The notes under the pieces: generated by a model
The model's input: the letters and a program-made list of their open reading frames with translations, nothing else
The model's database searches: none
Told to the model about the DNA's origin: nothing
Shown: positions 1-9,263 of the stretch, one piece after another
Numbering within the stretch: position 1 is the stretch's first letter
Layout of the letters: each line of letters opens with the position of its first letter
From: an uncultured Thiohalocapsa sp.
GTDB taxonomy: Bacteria; Pseudomonadota; Gammaproteobacteria; Chromatiales; Chromatiaceae
Assembly (NCBI RefSeq): GCF_913063425.1
Contig: NZ_CAJXYK010000006.1
Coordinates: 62,001-126,000, forward strand
Direction of reading: 5' to 3'
Length of the DNA: 64,000 bases
Position numbers and translations under genes: made by a program

Positions 1-415
1 CGCCGGCGTTGTCCAGGCGCAGCAGCACCTCGTCGCCCTCGCCCGCCTCCTGCAGCAGGGCCGAGACGGTCTCGCGCAGGCCGCCCACCTCCGTGGCCAG
101 CAGGTCGCCCTTGAAGTCCAGCACGAACAGCCGCGGGCGCGCGGCGCTGTCGGCCTTGGCGCGGGCCTTGTGGGCCTTGTGCTCGGCTTTGGCCCAGCGC
201 TTGTAAGCCTTCGGCGGCTGCGTGGCGCGCTTCAGGCCATCGGCCATGTCATCGAAGCGATCGTTGAGGTTGGTGATCTCGAGCCGGCCGCCGTCGCCGT
301 CGTGCCCGCCATGGTGGCGGGCGCGCACCAGCAGGGCCGCGAACAGCCCCAACAGGGCCAGCAGGGTCAGGGTCTTGGCGGTGAACAGGCCGTAGTCGAT
401 CAGGGCTTCCAGCAA
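1..415 (-). CDS. sohB: Protease SohB, N-terminal part (runs off the window)
   Basis: Only the first 138 codons are visible. The protein opens with a hydrophobic segment (about residues 8-28), then a charged linker, then LFVLDFKGDLLATEV and a LRETVSALL helix. This is the N-terminal pattern of SohB, an inner-membrane S49 (SppA-like) serine peptidase. The catalytic Ser/Lys region lies beyond the window edge. The start is inferred as TTG at 413-415, because GGAGG stands 7 bases upstream and no ATG fits before the membrane segment. The gene is divergent from nothing visible and sits just downstream of thyA on the same strand. Family assignment rests on the N-terminal pattern only. Confidence 0.8.
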   Translation of the reverse strand, partial: MLEALIDYGLFTAKTLTLLALLGLFAALLVRARHHGGHDGDGGRLEITNLNDRFDDMADGLKRATQPPKAYKRWAKAEHKAHKARAKADSAARPRLFVLDFKGDLLATEVGGLRETVSALLQEAGEGDEVLLRLDNAG

Positions 416-457
416 GGCGCGGCCTCCAGTGCTTGGCGCCGGTTGCCGTCGGTATGC

Positions 458-1297
458 TCAGACGGCGATGGGGGCGCGGATGGGTGGGTGCGGGTCATAA
501 CCCGTGATGGCGATGTCCTCGAACCGGTAGTCGAAGAGACTCCGCGGGCGCCGGCGCAGCTCGAGGCGCGGCAGCGGCCGGGGCACCCGGGCCAGTTGCG
601 CATAGACGATGTCCGGCGTCAGATGGTTCCGGTAAAGGTGGAGGTCGCCGAAGCTATGCACGAGCTCGCCCGGGGCCAGGTCGCACTGCTGCGCCACCAT
701 GTGCGTGAGCAGCGCATAGCTCGCGATGTTGAAGGGCACGCCCAGGAACAGGTCCGCGCTGCGCTGGTAGAGCTGGCAGGAGAGCCGGCCCTGCTGCACA
801 TAGAACTGGAACAGGCAGTGGCACGGTGCCAGCGCCATGCGCCCGGCGGCGGCGTTGTCGGCCGGGGACACCCCGGGCGCGGGCAGATCGGCCGGGTTCC
901 AGGCCGAGACCACCAGTCGGCGCGAGTCCGGTTCACGGCGGATGGCCGCGACGATCTGCGCCAGCTGATCGACGCTGCGCCCGTCCGGCGCCGGCCAGCT
1001 GCGCCATTGGTGCCCGTAGATGGGTCCGAGCTCGCCGTCGGGCGCCGCCCATTCGTCCCAGATGGTCACGCCGTGGTCGTTGAGCCATTGTTTGTTGGTG
1101 GCGCCGGACAGGAACCAGAGCAGCTCGTAGACGACGCTCTTGAGATGCACCCGCTTGGTGGTCACCAGCGGAAAGCCGGCGCCGAGGTCGAAGCGCACCT
1201 GGCGGCCGAACACCGAGCGGGTGCCGACGCCGGTGCGGTCGTCCTTGTCCACGCCGTTGTCGAGCACATCGCGCAGGAGATCGTGGTATTGCTGCAT
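458..1297 (-). CDS. thyA: Thymidylate synthase
   Basis: Makes dTMP from dUMP with methylene-tetrahydrofolate in the cytoplasm. The 279-residue product follows the ThyA family end to end: NDRTG-like [14 protein letters not shown] near the start, [34 protein letters not shown], the active-site Cys in [26 protein letters not shown], and a C-terminus [13 protein letters not shown]. It is slightly longer than the E. coli enzyme (264) because of an Ala/Pro-rich insertion of about a dozen residues just before the active-site Cys. I chose the ATG at 1297 because MQQYHDLL matches the family start. The frame stays open upstream through four PLPAT repeats to a GTG at 1369. Neither start has a clear Shine-Dalgarno. 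Confidence 0.96.
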   Translation of the reverse strand: MQQYHDLLRDVLDNGVDKDDRTGVGTRSVFGRQVRFDLGAGFPLVTTKRVHLKSVVYELLWFLSGATNKQWLNDHGVTIWDEWAAPDGELGPIYGHQWRSWPAPDGRSVDQLAQIVAAIRREPDSRRLVVSAWNPADLPAPGVSPADNAAAGRMALAPCHCLFQFYVQQGRLSCQLYQRSADLFLGVPFNIASYALLTHMVAQQCDLAPGELVHSFGDLHLYRNHLTPDIVYAQLARVPRPLPRLELRRRPRSLFDYRFEDIAITGYDPHPPIRAPIAV

Positions 1298-1310
1298 ACG
1301 GCGCTGGGTT

Positions 1311-1370
1311 GCTGGGAGAGGCGTCGCTGGGAGAGGCGTCGCTGGGAGAGGCGTCGCTGGGAGAGGCACA
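1311..1370. repeat. Four 15-bp tandem repeats ahead of thyA
   Basis: Four head-to-tail copies of GCTGGGAGAGGCGTC; the last copy ends in GCACA. The array lies between the Rap1a-like gene and the thyA start. Because the unit is a multiple of three, it is translated in frame with thyA as PLPAT if a GTG at 1369 is used. It could be leader DNA or an N-terminal extension. Confidence 0.9.
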
Positions 1371-1378
1371 GTCCGGTG

Positions 1379-1807
1379 TCAGGGCGTGGTCGCTGCCGCG
1401 CAGGGATAGAGCCGCGCCATGATGCCCGGCACGACCTCAAGCGCCGGCGCCTGCTGCTGCGGCGCGGCCCGCAGTGCCGCCAGCACCTTCGGCAGCGCGG
1501 CATCGATGGACTCCGCCGCCGGCACACACCAGCGCGGCCCGGTGGCTGGTGCCCTGCCCTTGCAGTCGCAGGGGACGGCATACCATTCACACAGGGCCGC
1601 GTCCACACCGCGGTCGCCCGCGGCCCGTCCGCGCTCGCACGCCGCCAGCAGCTCGGCCACCGTCGGTCCGACTGGGGCCTCGGTTGGGGCCTCGGTTGGG
1701 GGCTCGGTTGGGAGCACCGCGGCCGGCAGCGCCAAAAGCCCAGCGCACAGGGCGCCAACCATCACAGTGCGGTGGCCAAGACTCAGGCAGACGGCGGGCT
1801 TGCGCAT
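1379..1807 (-). CDS. Secreted Rap1a/Tai-like small Cys protein
   Basis: 142 residues. A basic N-terminus and hydrophobic stretch (about residues 12-31) look like a Sec signal peptide. A short Pro/Thr/Glu repeat (PTEP, PTEA, PTEA) follows, then a compact domain with CEWY, CDC, WCVP and LYPC. The order C...C...CVP...hydrophobic helix...YPC resembles the Rap1a/Tai immunity family (first described for T6SS amidase effectors). No effector gene is adjacent, so an immunity role is only a family-level suggestion; it may simply be a periplasmic protein of this fold. It is probably co-transcribed with thyA (82 bases to the thyA ATG). Confidence 0.6.
   Translation of the reverse strand: MRKPAVCLSLGHRTVMVGALCAGLLALPAAVLPTEPPTEAPTEAPVGPTVAELLAACERGRAAGDRGVDAALCEWYAVPCDCKGRAPATGPRWCVPAAESIDAALPKVLAALRAAPQQQAPALEVVPGIMARLYPCAAATTP
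1674..1709. repeat. Three 12-bp tandem repeats inside the Rap1a-like gene
   Basis: GGGGCCTCGGTT occurs twice, followed by GGGGGCTCGGTT. In the gene they encode Pro-Thr-Glu-Pro/Ala units just after the signal peptide. The unit length keeps the frame, so copy number could vary harmlessly. Confidence 0.85.
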
Positions 1808-2088
1808 TATCAGGGGCGCTGCTGGGGCTCGACCGGCGTGGGTGGCAGGAGTTTACCCGAAGACGCCGCCGCGTGAGTCACCGTCCCCGCGGGCAGCAAG
1901 GGCACAGCACCAGGCGCCGCAGGACCCACCGCACGCCTTTCCGCGCCGCCCGGCACGACGCGGCCGGTCAGGCGGTTTATGATGTAGGGTGTTTTTTGAC
2001 GGCGGCGGCGCCGCCCAGCGGGCGACGGCCGCCGCATCCTGACCAGCCACCAGCGCAGTCGGCGCCGCATCGGGCGCCCGGAGGACAA

Positions 2089-3345
2089 ATGCCAGACCGA
2101 ATCATCGCTTTTGTCATGGCCGGCGGCCAGGGCTCGCGTCTGCAGCCGCTGACCGCGGCCCGCTCCAAGCCTTCGGTGCCCTTCGGCTCGCGCTACCGGC
2201 TTGTGGACTTCGTGCTCAGCAACCTGGTCAACTCGCAGATCCGAACCATCTACCTGCTGGTGCAGTACAAGTCCCAGTCGCTCATCGAGCATGTGCGCAA
2301 GGCGTGGACCATCTCACCGCTGCTGAAGGATCAGTTCGTCACCGTTGTGCCGCCGCAGATGCGCTATGGGGAGTCCTGGTTCCAGGGCACCGCGGACGCC
2401 GTGCATCAGAACATCAACCTGGTGGAGGAGCACGCCCCGGACTACGTGGTGGTGTTCGGCGCCGATCACATCTACCGCATGGACATCCAGCAAATGGTGG
2501 AATTCCACAAGGAGCGGGACGCGGACGCCACCGTCGCTGCGCTGCCGGTGCCACTGGAAGACGCCACCGGCTTCGGTGTCATTGCCGCCGGCGCGGACGG
2601 GCGCATCGAGGCCTTCCAGGAGAAGCCCGCCAACCCTTCGCCGCTGCCGGACGACCCGGACAGCGCCTATGCGTCCATGGGTAACTATGTGTTCAGCGCC
2701 AAGGTGCTCATCGAAGCGCTGGAGGCGGCGCAGCAGGCCGGCGAGACCGACTTCGGCGGGCATGTACTGCCGCGCATGCTGGAGCGCGGGCAGCGGCTCT
2801 TCGCGTATGACTTCGCGAGCAACCGCATCCCCGGTATCAAGCCCTACGAGACGCAGGTGTATTGGCGCGATGTCGGCACCATCGACGCCTATTTCAGTGC
2901 GCACAAGGACGTGCTCGGCGGCGAGCCCGCCTTCGACGCCTTCAACCCGGACTGGCCCATCTACTCCAGCAACTACCAGGGGCCGGTGGCACGGGTATTG
3001 GGCGCCCACCTTGACAATGCCCTGTTGGGCGCGGCATCTGTGGTGCACGAGAATGCACACCTCGCCAACACCATCATCCGCCGCGAGGCCGTCATCGAAG
3101 AGGACGTGCTGCTCGAAGACTGCATCGTCATGGACTATGTGCGCGTCGGCAAGGGCTCACGGCTCAAGCGCGTCATCATCGACCGCCACAATGTCATCGA
3201 GCCCGGCAGCGTCATTGGTTACGACCGCGAGACGGACATCGCCCGCGGCTACACCGTCTCCAAGGGCGGCATCACCGTGGTGCCGGCGGGCCACCCCGGC
3301 GTCTTCGCGCGCGGTGGCGGTTACGGTGGCGGCTACTCCGAGTAG
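2089..3345 (+). CDS. glgC: Glucose-1-phosphate adenylyltransferase
   Basis: Forms ADP-glucose for glycogen synthesis. The 418-residue product starts with the nucleotidyl-transferase loop VMAGGQGSRLQPLT. It continues with KPSVPFG, YRLVDFVLSN, WFQGTADAV, FGADHIYRMD, the glucose-1-phosphate region GFGVI and QEKP, and YWRDVGTIDAY. A left-handed helix domain with hexapeptide-like repeats fills the last third (LANTIIRREAVIEEDVLLEDCIV). The length is normal for GlgC. The start is the ATG at 2089, with GGAGG five bases upstream. The C-terminus ends in a Gly/Tyr-rich tail (GGGYGGGY) not usual in the family. It stands alone, with no other glg gene in the window. Confidence 0.95.
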   Translation: MPDRIIAFVMAGGQGSRLQPLTAARSKPSVPFGSRYRLVDFVLSNLVNSQIRTIYLLVQYKSQSLIEHVRKAWTISPLLKDQFVTVVPPQMRYGESWFQGTADAVHQNINLVEEHAPDYVVVFGADHIYRMDIQQMVEFHKERDADATVAALPVPLEDATGFGVIAAGADGRIEAFQEKPANPSPLPDDPDSAYASMGNYVFSAKVLIEALEAAQQAGETDFGGHVLPRMLERGQRLFAYDFASNRIPGIKPYETQVYWRDVGTIDAYFSAHKDVLGGEPAFDAFNPDWPIYSSNYQGPVARVLGAHLDNALLGAASVVHENAHLANTIIRREAVIEEDVLLEDCIVMDYVRVGKGSRLKRVIIDRHNVIEPGSVIGYDRETDIARGYTVSKGGITVVPAGHPGVFARGGGYGGGYSE

Positions 3346-3355
3346 CCTGAGCGGG

Positions 3356-3373
3356 CGCCGACGGAAGTCGGCG
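3356..3373. terminator. Hairpin between convergent glgC and dnaJ
   Basis: CGCCGAC-GGAA-GTCGGCG forms a 7-bp stem with a GNRA-type tetraloop in the 70-base gap between the two convergent genes. No T-run follows on either side, so termination efficiency is uncertain. Confidence 0.45.
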
Positions 3374-3415
3374 TGCCCAGGGCGGACGCGCGGTTTGCGC
3401 GACGATCCGCTGGGG

Positions 3416-4546
3416 CTATAAGCCCATCTTCTCAAAGAAATGCCTGACGCCGTCGAGCCAGCTCGTGGAGTGGGGGCTGTGATGCTTGCCGCCGGAGCTT
3501 AAGCTCTCCTCCAGCTCGCGCAGCAGGTCCTTCTGCCGCTCGGTCAGGTTCACCGGGGTCTCGACGGCGACCCGGCAGATGAGGTCTCCGACGGGGCCGC
3601 CGCGCACGGGCTTCACGCCCTTGCCGCGCATGCGGAACATCTTGCCGGTCTGGGTGCCCGGTGGGACCTTGAGCATGACCTTGCCGGTGAGGGTGGGCAC
3701 TTCGAGCTCGCCACCCAAGGCCGCGGTGGCAAAGCTGATGGGCACCTCACAGAAGAGGTGGCTTTCCTCCCGCGTGAAGATGGGATGGTCCTGCACCACC
3801 ACCTGAACATAGAGGTCACCGGGCGGGCCGCCATGCTCGCCGGGCTCGCCCTCGCCCGCGAGGCGGATGCGATCGCCCGTGTCCACACCCGGTGGCACCT
3901 TGACGCTCAGGGTCTTTTCCTCGCGTAAGCGGCCGTTGCCGCGGCAGTGCCGGCACGGGTCTTCCACCACGGTACCGCTGCCGCGACAGGCGGGGCAGGT
4001 CTGCTGGATGGAGAAAAACCCCTGCTGCATGCGCACCTGACCGTGGCCGTGGCAGGTGCTGCATTCCTTGGGCTTGGTGCCCGGCTTGGCGCCGGTGCCG
4101 CCGCAGTGGTGGCACTCCACGGTGGTGGGGATCTTGATGCTGACGTCCTTGCCGGCGACGGCCTCCTCCAGGGTGAGCGAGAGCTCGTAGCGCAGGTCGG
4201 TGCCGCGGTGCGTGCGCCGGCCGCCGGCCCTGCCGCCGAAAATGTCGCCGAAGACATCGCCGAAGATGTCGGAGAAACCGCCGGCGCCGAAGTCTCCGGG
4301 GCCACCGCCGAAACCGCTCTGACCGCTGACCCCGGCGTGCCCGAACTGGTCGTAGGCGGAGCGCTTGCGGGGGTCGGTGAGGACGTCGTGCGCCTCTTTG
4401 GCCTCCTTGAACTTGGCGAGCGCCTCGGCATCGTCCGGGTTGCGGTCCGGATGGTACTTCATCGCCAGGCGGCGGAAGGCCTTCTTGATGTCCTGCTCGC
4501 TGGCGTTGCGGCTCAGGCCGAGAACTTCGTAATAATCGCGGGGCAT
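3416..4546 (-). CDS. dnaJ: Chaperone DnaJ (Hsp40)
   Basis: Co-chaperone that stimulates DnaK ATPase activity and delivers unfolded clients. The 376 residues show the J domain ([13 protein letters not shown], with the HPD tripeptide in [10 protein letters not shown]) and a Gly/Phe-rich linker ([14 protein letters not shown]). Four zinc-binding CxxCxGxG repeats follow ([32 protein letters not shown]), then the two C-terminal beta-sandwich domains. Length matches type I DnaJ. It lies 207 bases downstream of dnaK on the same strand, as the last gene of the heat-shock block. The gap is longer than the usual intergenic space and holds no gene. Confidence 0.97.
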   Translation of the reverse strand: MPRDYYEVLGLSRNASEQDIKKAFRRLAMKYHPDRNPDDAEALAKFKEAKEAHDVLTDPRKRSAYDQFGHAGVSGQSGFGGGPGDFGAGGFSDIFGDVFGDIFGGRAGGRRTHRGTDLRYELSLTLEEAVAGKDVSIKIPTTVECHHCGGTGAKPGTKPKECSTCHGHGQVRMQQGFFSIQQTCPACRGSGTVVEDPCRHCRGNGRLREEKTLSVKVPPGVDTGDRIRLAGEGEPGEHGGPPGDLYVQVVVQDHPIFTREESHLFCEVPISFATAALGGELEVPTLTGKVMLKVPPGTQTGKMFRMRGKGVKPVRGGPVGDLICRVAVETPVNLTERQKDLLRELEESLSSGGKHHSPHSTSWLDGVRHFFEKMGL

Positions 4547-4753
4547 TGGCGTGGTCTTGCGGGGAGTGCGTTCTTGTTCGGGATCGGGCGCTGAGCCCGC
4601 TGCAGGACTGCGCCCGCAGGGCGTGCGTCCGGCGCTTGGGCGTCGCTGGCCACCCGTGGCGCCTTTGCCCAGGGCGACGGCAGTGCGGTGACGCAGACAC
4701 GCGTGGGCGCGGACCCACGCGTGCGTCGTCAGGCCATGCGCAGCGCTCGCGCC

Positions 4754-6694
4754 TTACTTTTTGTCGTCCTTGACCTCTTCGAACTCGGCATCCACCACGT
4801 CGTCACCGGCCGCACCGCCGCCGGCTTCCGCGCCGCCGGCACCTCCCGCAGCGCCGGCGTCAGCGCCCGGCTGATTCTGCGCATAGAGCCGCTCGGCCAT
4901 CTTGGCGGAGGCGTCGCCGAGCTCCTTGGTGAGGGACTCGATGCGGTCCTTGTCCTCGCCCTGCATGGCCTCCTCGAGGTCCTTGATGGCGGACTCGATC
5001 TTGTCCTTCTCGCCCGGCTCCAGCTTGTCCTCGCCGAGCTGCTCCAGCGACTTGCGGGTGGCGTGGATCATGGTGTCCGCCTGGTTGCGGGCGCCCACCA
5101 GCTCGTGGAACTTTTTGTCTTCCTCGGCGTGGGCCTCGGCGTCCTTGACCATGCGCTCGATCTCGTCGTCCGACAGGCCGGAGCTGGCCTTGATGACAAT
5201 GGACTGCTCCTTGCCGGTGGCCTTGTCCTTGGCCGAGACGTTCAGGATGCCGTTGGCGTCGATGTCGAACTTGACCTCGATCTGCGGCACGCCGCGCGGC
5301 GCCGGCGGAATGTCCGCGAGGTCGAAGCGGCCGAGGGACTTGTTGTCCATGGCCCGCTCGCGCTCGCCCTGGAGCACATGCACGGTGACGGCGGTCTGGT
5401 TGTCGTCGGCGGTGGAGAAGGTCTGGCTCGCGCTGGTGGGAATGGTGGTGTTCTTGTCGATGAGCTTGGTCATGACGCCGCCCAGAGTCTCGATACCGAG
5501 CGACAGCGGGGTCACGTCCAGCAGCAGCACGTCCTTGACGCCACCGCCGAGCACGCCGCCCTGAATGGCAGCACCGACGGCCACGGCCTCGTCCGGGTTC
5601 ACGTCCTTGCGCGGGGCCTTGCCGAAGAACTCCTCGACCTTCTCCTGCACCTTCGGCATGCGGGTCTGGCCGCCGACGAGGATGACCTCGTTGATCTCGC
5701 CGGCACCGACACCGGCGTCCTTGAGCGCGGTGCGGCAGGGCGCGATGGTGCGCTCGATGAGGTCCTCCACCAGGGACTCCAGCTTGGCCCGGGTCAGCTT
5801 GACGTTGAGGTGCTTCGGGCCGGTCTGGTCTGCCGTGATGTAGGGCAGGTTGATGTCCGTCTGCTGGCTCGCGGAGAGCTCGATCTTGGCCTTCTCGGCG
5901 GCCTCCTTCAGGCGCTGCAGCGCGAGCGGGTCGTTGCGCAGGTCGAAGCCCTGCTCCTTCTTGAAGACCTCCACCAGGTGGTCGATGATGCGCAGGTCGA
6001 AGTCCTCGCCGCCCAGGAAGGTGTCACCGTTGGTGGAGAGCACCTCGAACTGGTGCTCGCCTTCGATCTCGGCGATCTCGATGATGGAGATGTCGAAGGT
6101 GCCGCCGCCCAGGTCGTAGACGGCGATCTTCTGATCGCCGCGCTTCTTGTCCATGCCGTAGGCGAGTGCCGCCGCGGTGGGCTCGTTGATGATGCGCTTC
6201 ACCTCGAGCCCGGCAATGCGGCCGGCGTCTTTCGTCGCCTGGCGCTGCGAGTCGTTGAAGTAGGCGGGCACCGTGATGACGGCCTCGGTGACGGTCTCGC
6301 CCAGGTAGTCCTCGGCGGTCTTCTTCATTTTCTGAAGGACCTTCGCCGAGACCTCCGGCGGTGCCATCTTCTTGCCGTTCACCTCCACCCAGGCGTCGCC
6401 GTTGTCGGCCTTGACGATCTTGTACGGGACCATCTCCTTGTCCTTGGAGACGACGTGGTCCTCGAAGCGGCGGCCGATGAGTCGCTTGATGGCGAACAGG
6501 GTGTTGCTCGGGTTGGTGACCGCCTGGCGCTTGGCGGACTGGCCCACCAGCACCTCGCCGTCGCCGCTGAAGGCGACGATGCTGGGCGTGGTGCGATCAC
6601 CCTCGGCGTTCTCGATCACCTTCGGCTTGTCGCCCTCCATCACGGCGACGCAGGAGTTGGTGGTGCCGAGGTCGATGCCGATGATCTTTCCCAT
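4754..6694 (-). CDS. dnaK: Chaperone DnaK (Hsp70)
   Basis: ATP-dependent chaperone, 646 residues. The nucleotide-binding domain shows [13 protein letters not shown] at the start, [41 protein letters not shown] and the VGGQTRMP loop. The substrate-binding domain follows ([14 protein letters not shown]), and the tail is Gly/Ala-rich, ending in [10 protein letters not shown] like other proteobacterial DnaK. The start is the ATG at 6694, with GGAGAG eight bases upstream. The frame is open upstream to 6850, but those codons lack family similarity. A sigma-32-like promoter lies at 6777-6803. Confidence 0.98.
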   Translation of the reverse strand: MGKIIGIDLGTTNSCVAVMEGDKPKVIENAEGDRTTPSIVAFSGDGEVLVGQSAKRQAVTNPSNTLFAIKRLIGRRFEDHVVSKDKEMVPYKIVKADNGDAWVEVNGKKMAPPEVSAKVLQKMKKTAEDYLGETVTEAVITVPAYFNDSQRQATKDAGRIAGLEVKRIINEPTAAALAYGMDKKRGDQKIAVYDLGGGTFDISIIEIAEIEGEHQFEVLSTNGDTFLGGEDFDLRIIDHLVEVFKKEQGFDLRNDPLALQRLKEAAEKAKIELSASQQTDINLPYITADQTGPKHLNVKLTRAKLESLVEDLIERTIAPCRTALKDAGVGAGEINEVILVGGQTRMPKVQEKVEEFFGKAPRKDVNPDEAVAVGAAIQGGVLGGGVKDVLLLDVTPLSLGIETLGGVMTKLIDKNTTIPTSASQTFSTADDNQTAVTVHVLQGERERAMDNKSLGRFDLADIPPAPRGVPQIEVKFDIDANGILNVSAKDKATGKEQSIVIKASSGLSDDEIERMVKDAEAHAEEDKKFHELVGARNQADTMIHATRKSLEQLGEDKLEPGEKDKIESAIKDLEEAMQGEDKDRIESLTKELGDASAKMAERLYAQNQPGADAGAAGGAGGAEAGGGAAGDDVVDAEFEEVKDDKK

Positions 6695-6776
6695 GGTGTC
6701 TCTCCGAATCTGAATCGTGGTGAATCTGTGTGCCGCCCCCGGACCCTTGCCGTCAGCGGCTGAAACTGCGCTGGAG

Positions 6777-6803
6777 GTTGGGCAAAACCTTGAAATTCTC
6801 AAG
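6777..6803 (-). promoter_or_regulatory. Sigma-32-like heat-shock promoter for dnaK
   Basis: On the minus strand CTTGAGA (6803-6797) is followed after 14 bases by CCCAAC (6782-6777). The sigma-32 consensus is CTTGAAA, 11-16 bases, CCCCATnT. The -35-like box is also half of a small palindrome, CTTGA-GAATT-TCAAG. It would place the transcript start about 75 bases upstream of the dnaK ATG, giving dnaK its own heat-shock promoter in addition to read-through from hrcA-grpE. Confidence 0.6.
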
Positions 6804-6913
6804 CCTACTGCACAGCGCAGGCGCTGCGCTCCGGCGCGGACCTGAGCCATGTCACCCGCCGCCGATGGGCCGGCGCCCGGCTCCGCGGGAGCGCACGACG
6901 ACGGCGCCGCGGG

Positions 6914-7564
6914 TCAGGCCTCCGAGGAGACCATCACCAGCGCCGGGCGCACCAGGCGACCGTTCAGCGTGTAACCGCTCTGGATCACGTTGGTGACGGT
7001 GTTCGCGGGCAGGTCCGCGCGCGGCTGCATGGACATGGCCTGGTGCAGCTCCGGGTTGAAGGGCTCGCCTTCCGGGTACACCCGCTCGACGCCGAACTTG
7101 CCCATGATGTCGCCCAGCAGCTTGAGCGTGAGCTCGGTGCCCTCGCGCAGCTTGGCCACGTCGGCATCCGGCTCCTGCGCGGCGGCATAGCCGAGCTCCA
7201 GGCTGTCGCGCACCTGCAGCAGCTCCTTCATGAAGCCCTCGAGCGCGAACTTGTGCGCGTTCTCAAGCTCCTTCGCCTGGCGGCGGCTCATGTTCTCCAT
7301 TTCGGCGCGGGTGCGCAGCAGCTGGTCGTGGGCCTGATCGGCCTTGGCGCGGGCGTCCTCCAGCAGCATGGTGAGCTGGATTGGATCCGCGGCCGGCTCC
7401 GCGGCATCATCCGCGGCATCACCGGGGGGCTGCTCCACCTCGGCACCGCCCCCCGCCGCGGCCTCCGGCGGTCCCTCGCCGGGAGCAGGCTCCTGTGCGC
7501 TTGCGGACGCCGCCTCCGTGGCGTTCGTCTCGTTGTCGTGTTGGCGATCTCGCTCCGGATTCAT
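6914..7564 (-). CDS. grpE: Nucleotide exchange factor GrpE
   Basis: Releases ADP from DnaK. The 216-residue protein has an acidic, Ala/Pro-rich N-terminal third and a long coiled coil (about residues 80-125, with LLRTRAEMENMSRRQ). The C-terminal beta domain contains GVERVYPEGEPFNPELHQAMSM and ends GRLVRPALVMVSS, all typical of GrpE. The start is the ATG at 7564, with GGAG ten bases upstream; the upstream extension of the frame lacks similarity. It lies between hrcA and dnaK in the standard order. Confidence 0.95.
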   Translation of the reverse strand: MNPERDRQHDNETNATEAASASAQEPAPGEGPPEAAAGGGAEVEQPPGDAADDAAEPAADPIQLTMLLEDARAKADQAHDQLLRTRAEMENMSRRQAKELENAHKFALEGFMKELLQVRDSLELGYAAAQEPDADVAKLREGTELTLKLLGDIMGKFGVERVYPEGEPFNPELHQAMSMQPRADLPANTVTNVIQSGYTLNGRLVRPALVMVSSEA

Positions 7565-7805
7565 GGTGTCGTCTCCAGGGACTGCCTCTCGTGGGCTTGC
7601 CTCTCCAGGGTGTGAAAGTCTTCCAAAGCCGCGTCTGCCGGCAGGCCGAGCGGCTGCCGGCGGCGGCGGGTTTTGTCCGGCGCCCGCTGCCACTGGGCCG
7701 GTCAGCGCCGCTGCGCGGCAGCCCGCGGCTGAGCCCCGGCGGGGCCGGGCGGCCCCGCGGCGGGTCGTCGCCGGCGCGCCGCTGGGCTGCGGTGGCCGCC
7801 GGGCG

Positions 7806-8891
7806 CTAGGGCCGGCGCAGCGCTGCCGCCAACAGCTTGGCAGTGACGTCCACCACCGGGATCACCCGCTGGTAGTCCATGCGGGTCGGACCGATGACGC
7901 CGAGCACACCGAGGATCTGATCCTCGACGCGGTAGGTGGTGGTCACCAGACTGCAATCGTCGAGCAGCGCGAAGCCGGACTCCTGGCCGATGAAGATCTG
8001 CACGCCGTCGGCCTCGATGCAGCGGTCGAGCAGATCCAGTATCTGTCGCTTTTCGGTGAAGGCCTGGAACAGCGACTTCAAGCGCTCCATGCTGGCGAGC
8101 TCCTCGAATTCCATCAGGTTCGTCTGCCCCGCGATGAGCACGTCGTCCTCGTGCTCGGCGCCTTCCACCACGCGCTGGGCCATTTCCATCGCCCGCATCA
8201 TCAGCGCATCCATGCGCTGGTGGGTCTGCTTCAGGTCGTCCAGCAGGCGCCGGCGCACCTCGCGCATGTCCAGGCCGGAAAACATCTCGGTCAGGTAGTT
8301 GGATGCCTGCTGGAGGTGCGAGGCGGAGCACTCCTGATCGGTGTCGATGATGCGGTTGTGCACCTCACCGTCGGCGGTCACCAGAATCGCCAGCACCCGG
8401 GTGCCGGAGAGCTTCATGAATTCGATCTGGTGGAACACCTCGCGCTCGTGCCGGGGCACCATCACCATACCCGCGAGGTGCGTGACACCGGAGAGCAGGC
8501 GCGAGGCAGACTCGATCAGGGACTTGGACTCGGCCCCCGGGTCGAAGCCTGAGCGCATCTTGTCCACCAGGGCATCGTCCATGGGCGAGACGGTGAGCAG
8601 GCTGTCCACGAACAGCCGATAGCCGGAGACGGTGGGCACGCGACCGGCGGAGGTGTGCGGCGAGACCACGAGCCCCAACTCCTCCAGGTCCGACATGACG
8701 TTGCGCACCGTCGCCGGACTCAGATCGAGCCCGGCGTCGCGCGCCAGCGTGCGCGAGCCCACCGGCTGGCCGTCGCGGATGTGCCGCTCGATCAGCGCCT
8801 TCAGAAAACGCAGCGCGCGCTCGCTGATGTGCCCGCCGCCGGGCAGCGAGACCTTGGTATCACCGGTGCGCGATTGACTGCTGTTGGGCAT
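7806..8891 (-). CDS. hrcA: Heat-inducible transcription repressor HrcA
   Basis: Represses heat-shock operons by binding CIRCE; its folding by GroEL is the heat signal in species studied. The 361-residue product has an N-terminal winged helix (SERALRFLKALIERHIRDGQPVGSRTL, LSPATVRNVMSDLEELGLV, HTSAGRVPT). A GAF-like middle follows, and the C-terminal part includes VLGVIGPTRMDYQRVIPVV, which is highly conserved in HrcA. I chose the ATG at 8891 (MPNSSQ). The frame continues upstream to 9002 and would run into the CIRCE element, so the longer form is unlikely. No clear Shine-Dalgarno is visible. Confidence 0.95.
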   Translation of the reverse strand: MPNSSQSRTGDTKVSLPGGGHISERALRFLKALIERHIRDGQPVGSRTLARDAGLDLSPATVRNVMSDLEELGLVVSPHTSAGRVPTVSGYRLFVDSLLTVSPMDDALVDKMRSGFDPGAESKSLIESASRLLSGVTHLAGMVMVPRHEREVFHQIEFMKLSGTRVLAILVTADGEVHNRIIDTDQECSASHLQQASNYLTEMFSGLDMREVRRRLLDDLKQTHQRMDALMMRAMEMAQRVVEGAEHEDDVLIAGQTNLMEFEELASMERLKSLFQAFTEKRQILDLLDRCIEADGVQIFIGQESGFALLDDCSLVTTTYRVEDQILGVLGVIGPTRMDYQRVIPVVDVTAKLLAAALRRP

Positions 8892-8995
8892 GGCACTGCT
8901 GGACCGATAAGCGTTGTCCGCGCCGGCCGGCGAAGTCGCGTCGTGTCGCGGCGCCGGCGCGCCGGCATATCGCCTGCCTCGGCGGGAGCGCGGAT

Positions 8996-9022
8996 TTAGC
9001 ACTCCATAAGCGCGAGTGCTAA
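8996..9022. promoter_or_regulatory. CIRCE operator (HrcA binding site)
   Basis: Perfect inverted repeat TTAGCACTC, nine-base spacer, GAGTGCTAA, identical in both arms to the CIRCE consensus. It lies about 105 bases upstream of the chosen hrcA start, so HrcA should control its own block (hrcA-grpE, and by read-through dnaK-dnaJ). nadK starts 240 bases away on the other strand and could share the region. Confidence 0.97.
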
Positions 9023-9263
9023 TGCTGCCAATCTAGGGCGCAGCCCGTCTGGTGTCAACCGCCGCCACCGCCGCCGGGGCAACGCGCGGCCGGGTGCCCG
9101 GCCCGCCCGGCGCCGCCCCAGCGCGCGCTCCCGGGCCAAGGCGGAGCCGCCCCAGGCGCCGACCGCGGGCAGCAGTTGGCCTGTCTGCGGGGGCATGCTA
9201 CCGTCCGCTCGCGTGCGGCCGGCGCGCGCTGAACGCGCCCGGCGTCTTCGCAGTAACCGACAC

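Noticed and set aside
170-1876. Plus-strand frame of 568 codons over sohB, thyA and the Rap1a-like gene
   Set aside because: Spans three real minus-strand genes and their gaps; composition is shadow-like.
4688-6763. Plus-strand frame of 691 codons opposite dnaK
   Set aside because: Antisense shadow of a highly conserved gene; Leu/Val-rich without domains.
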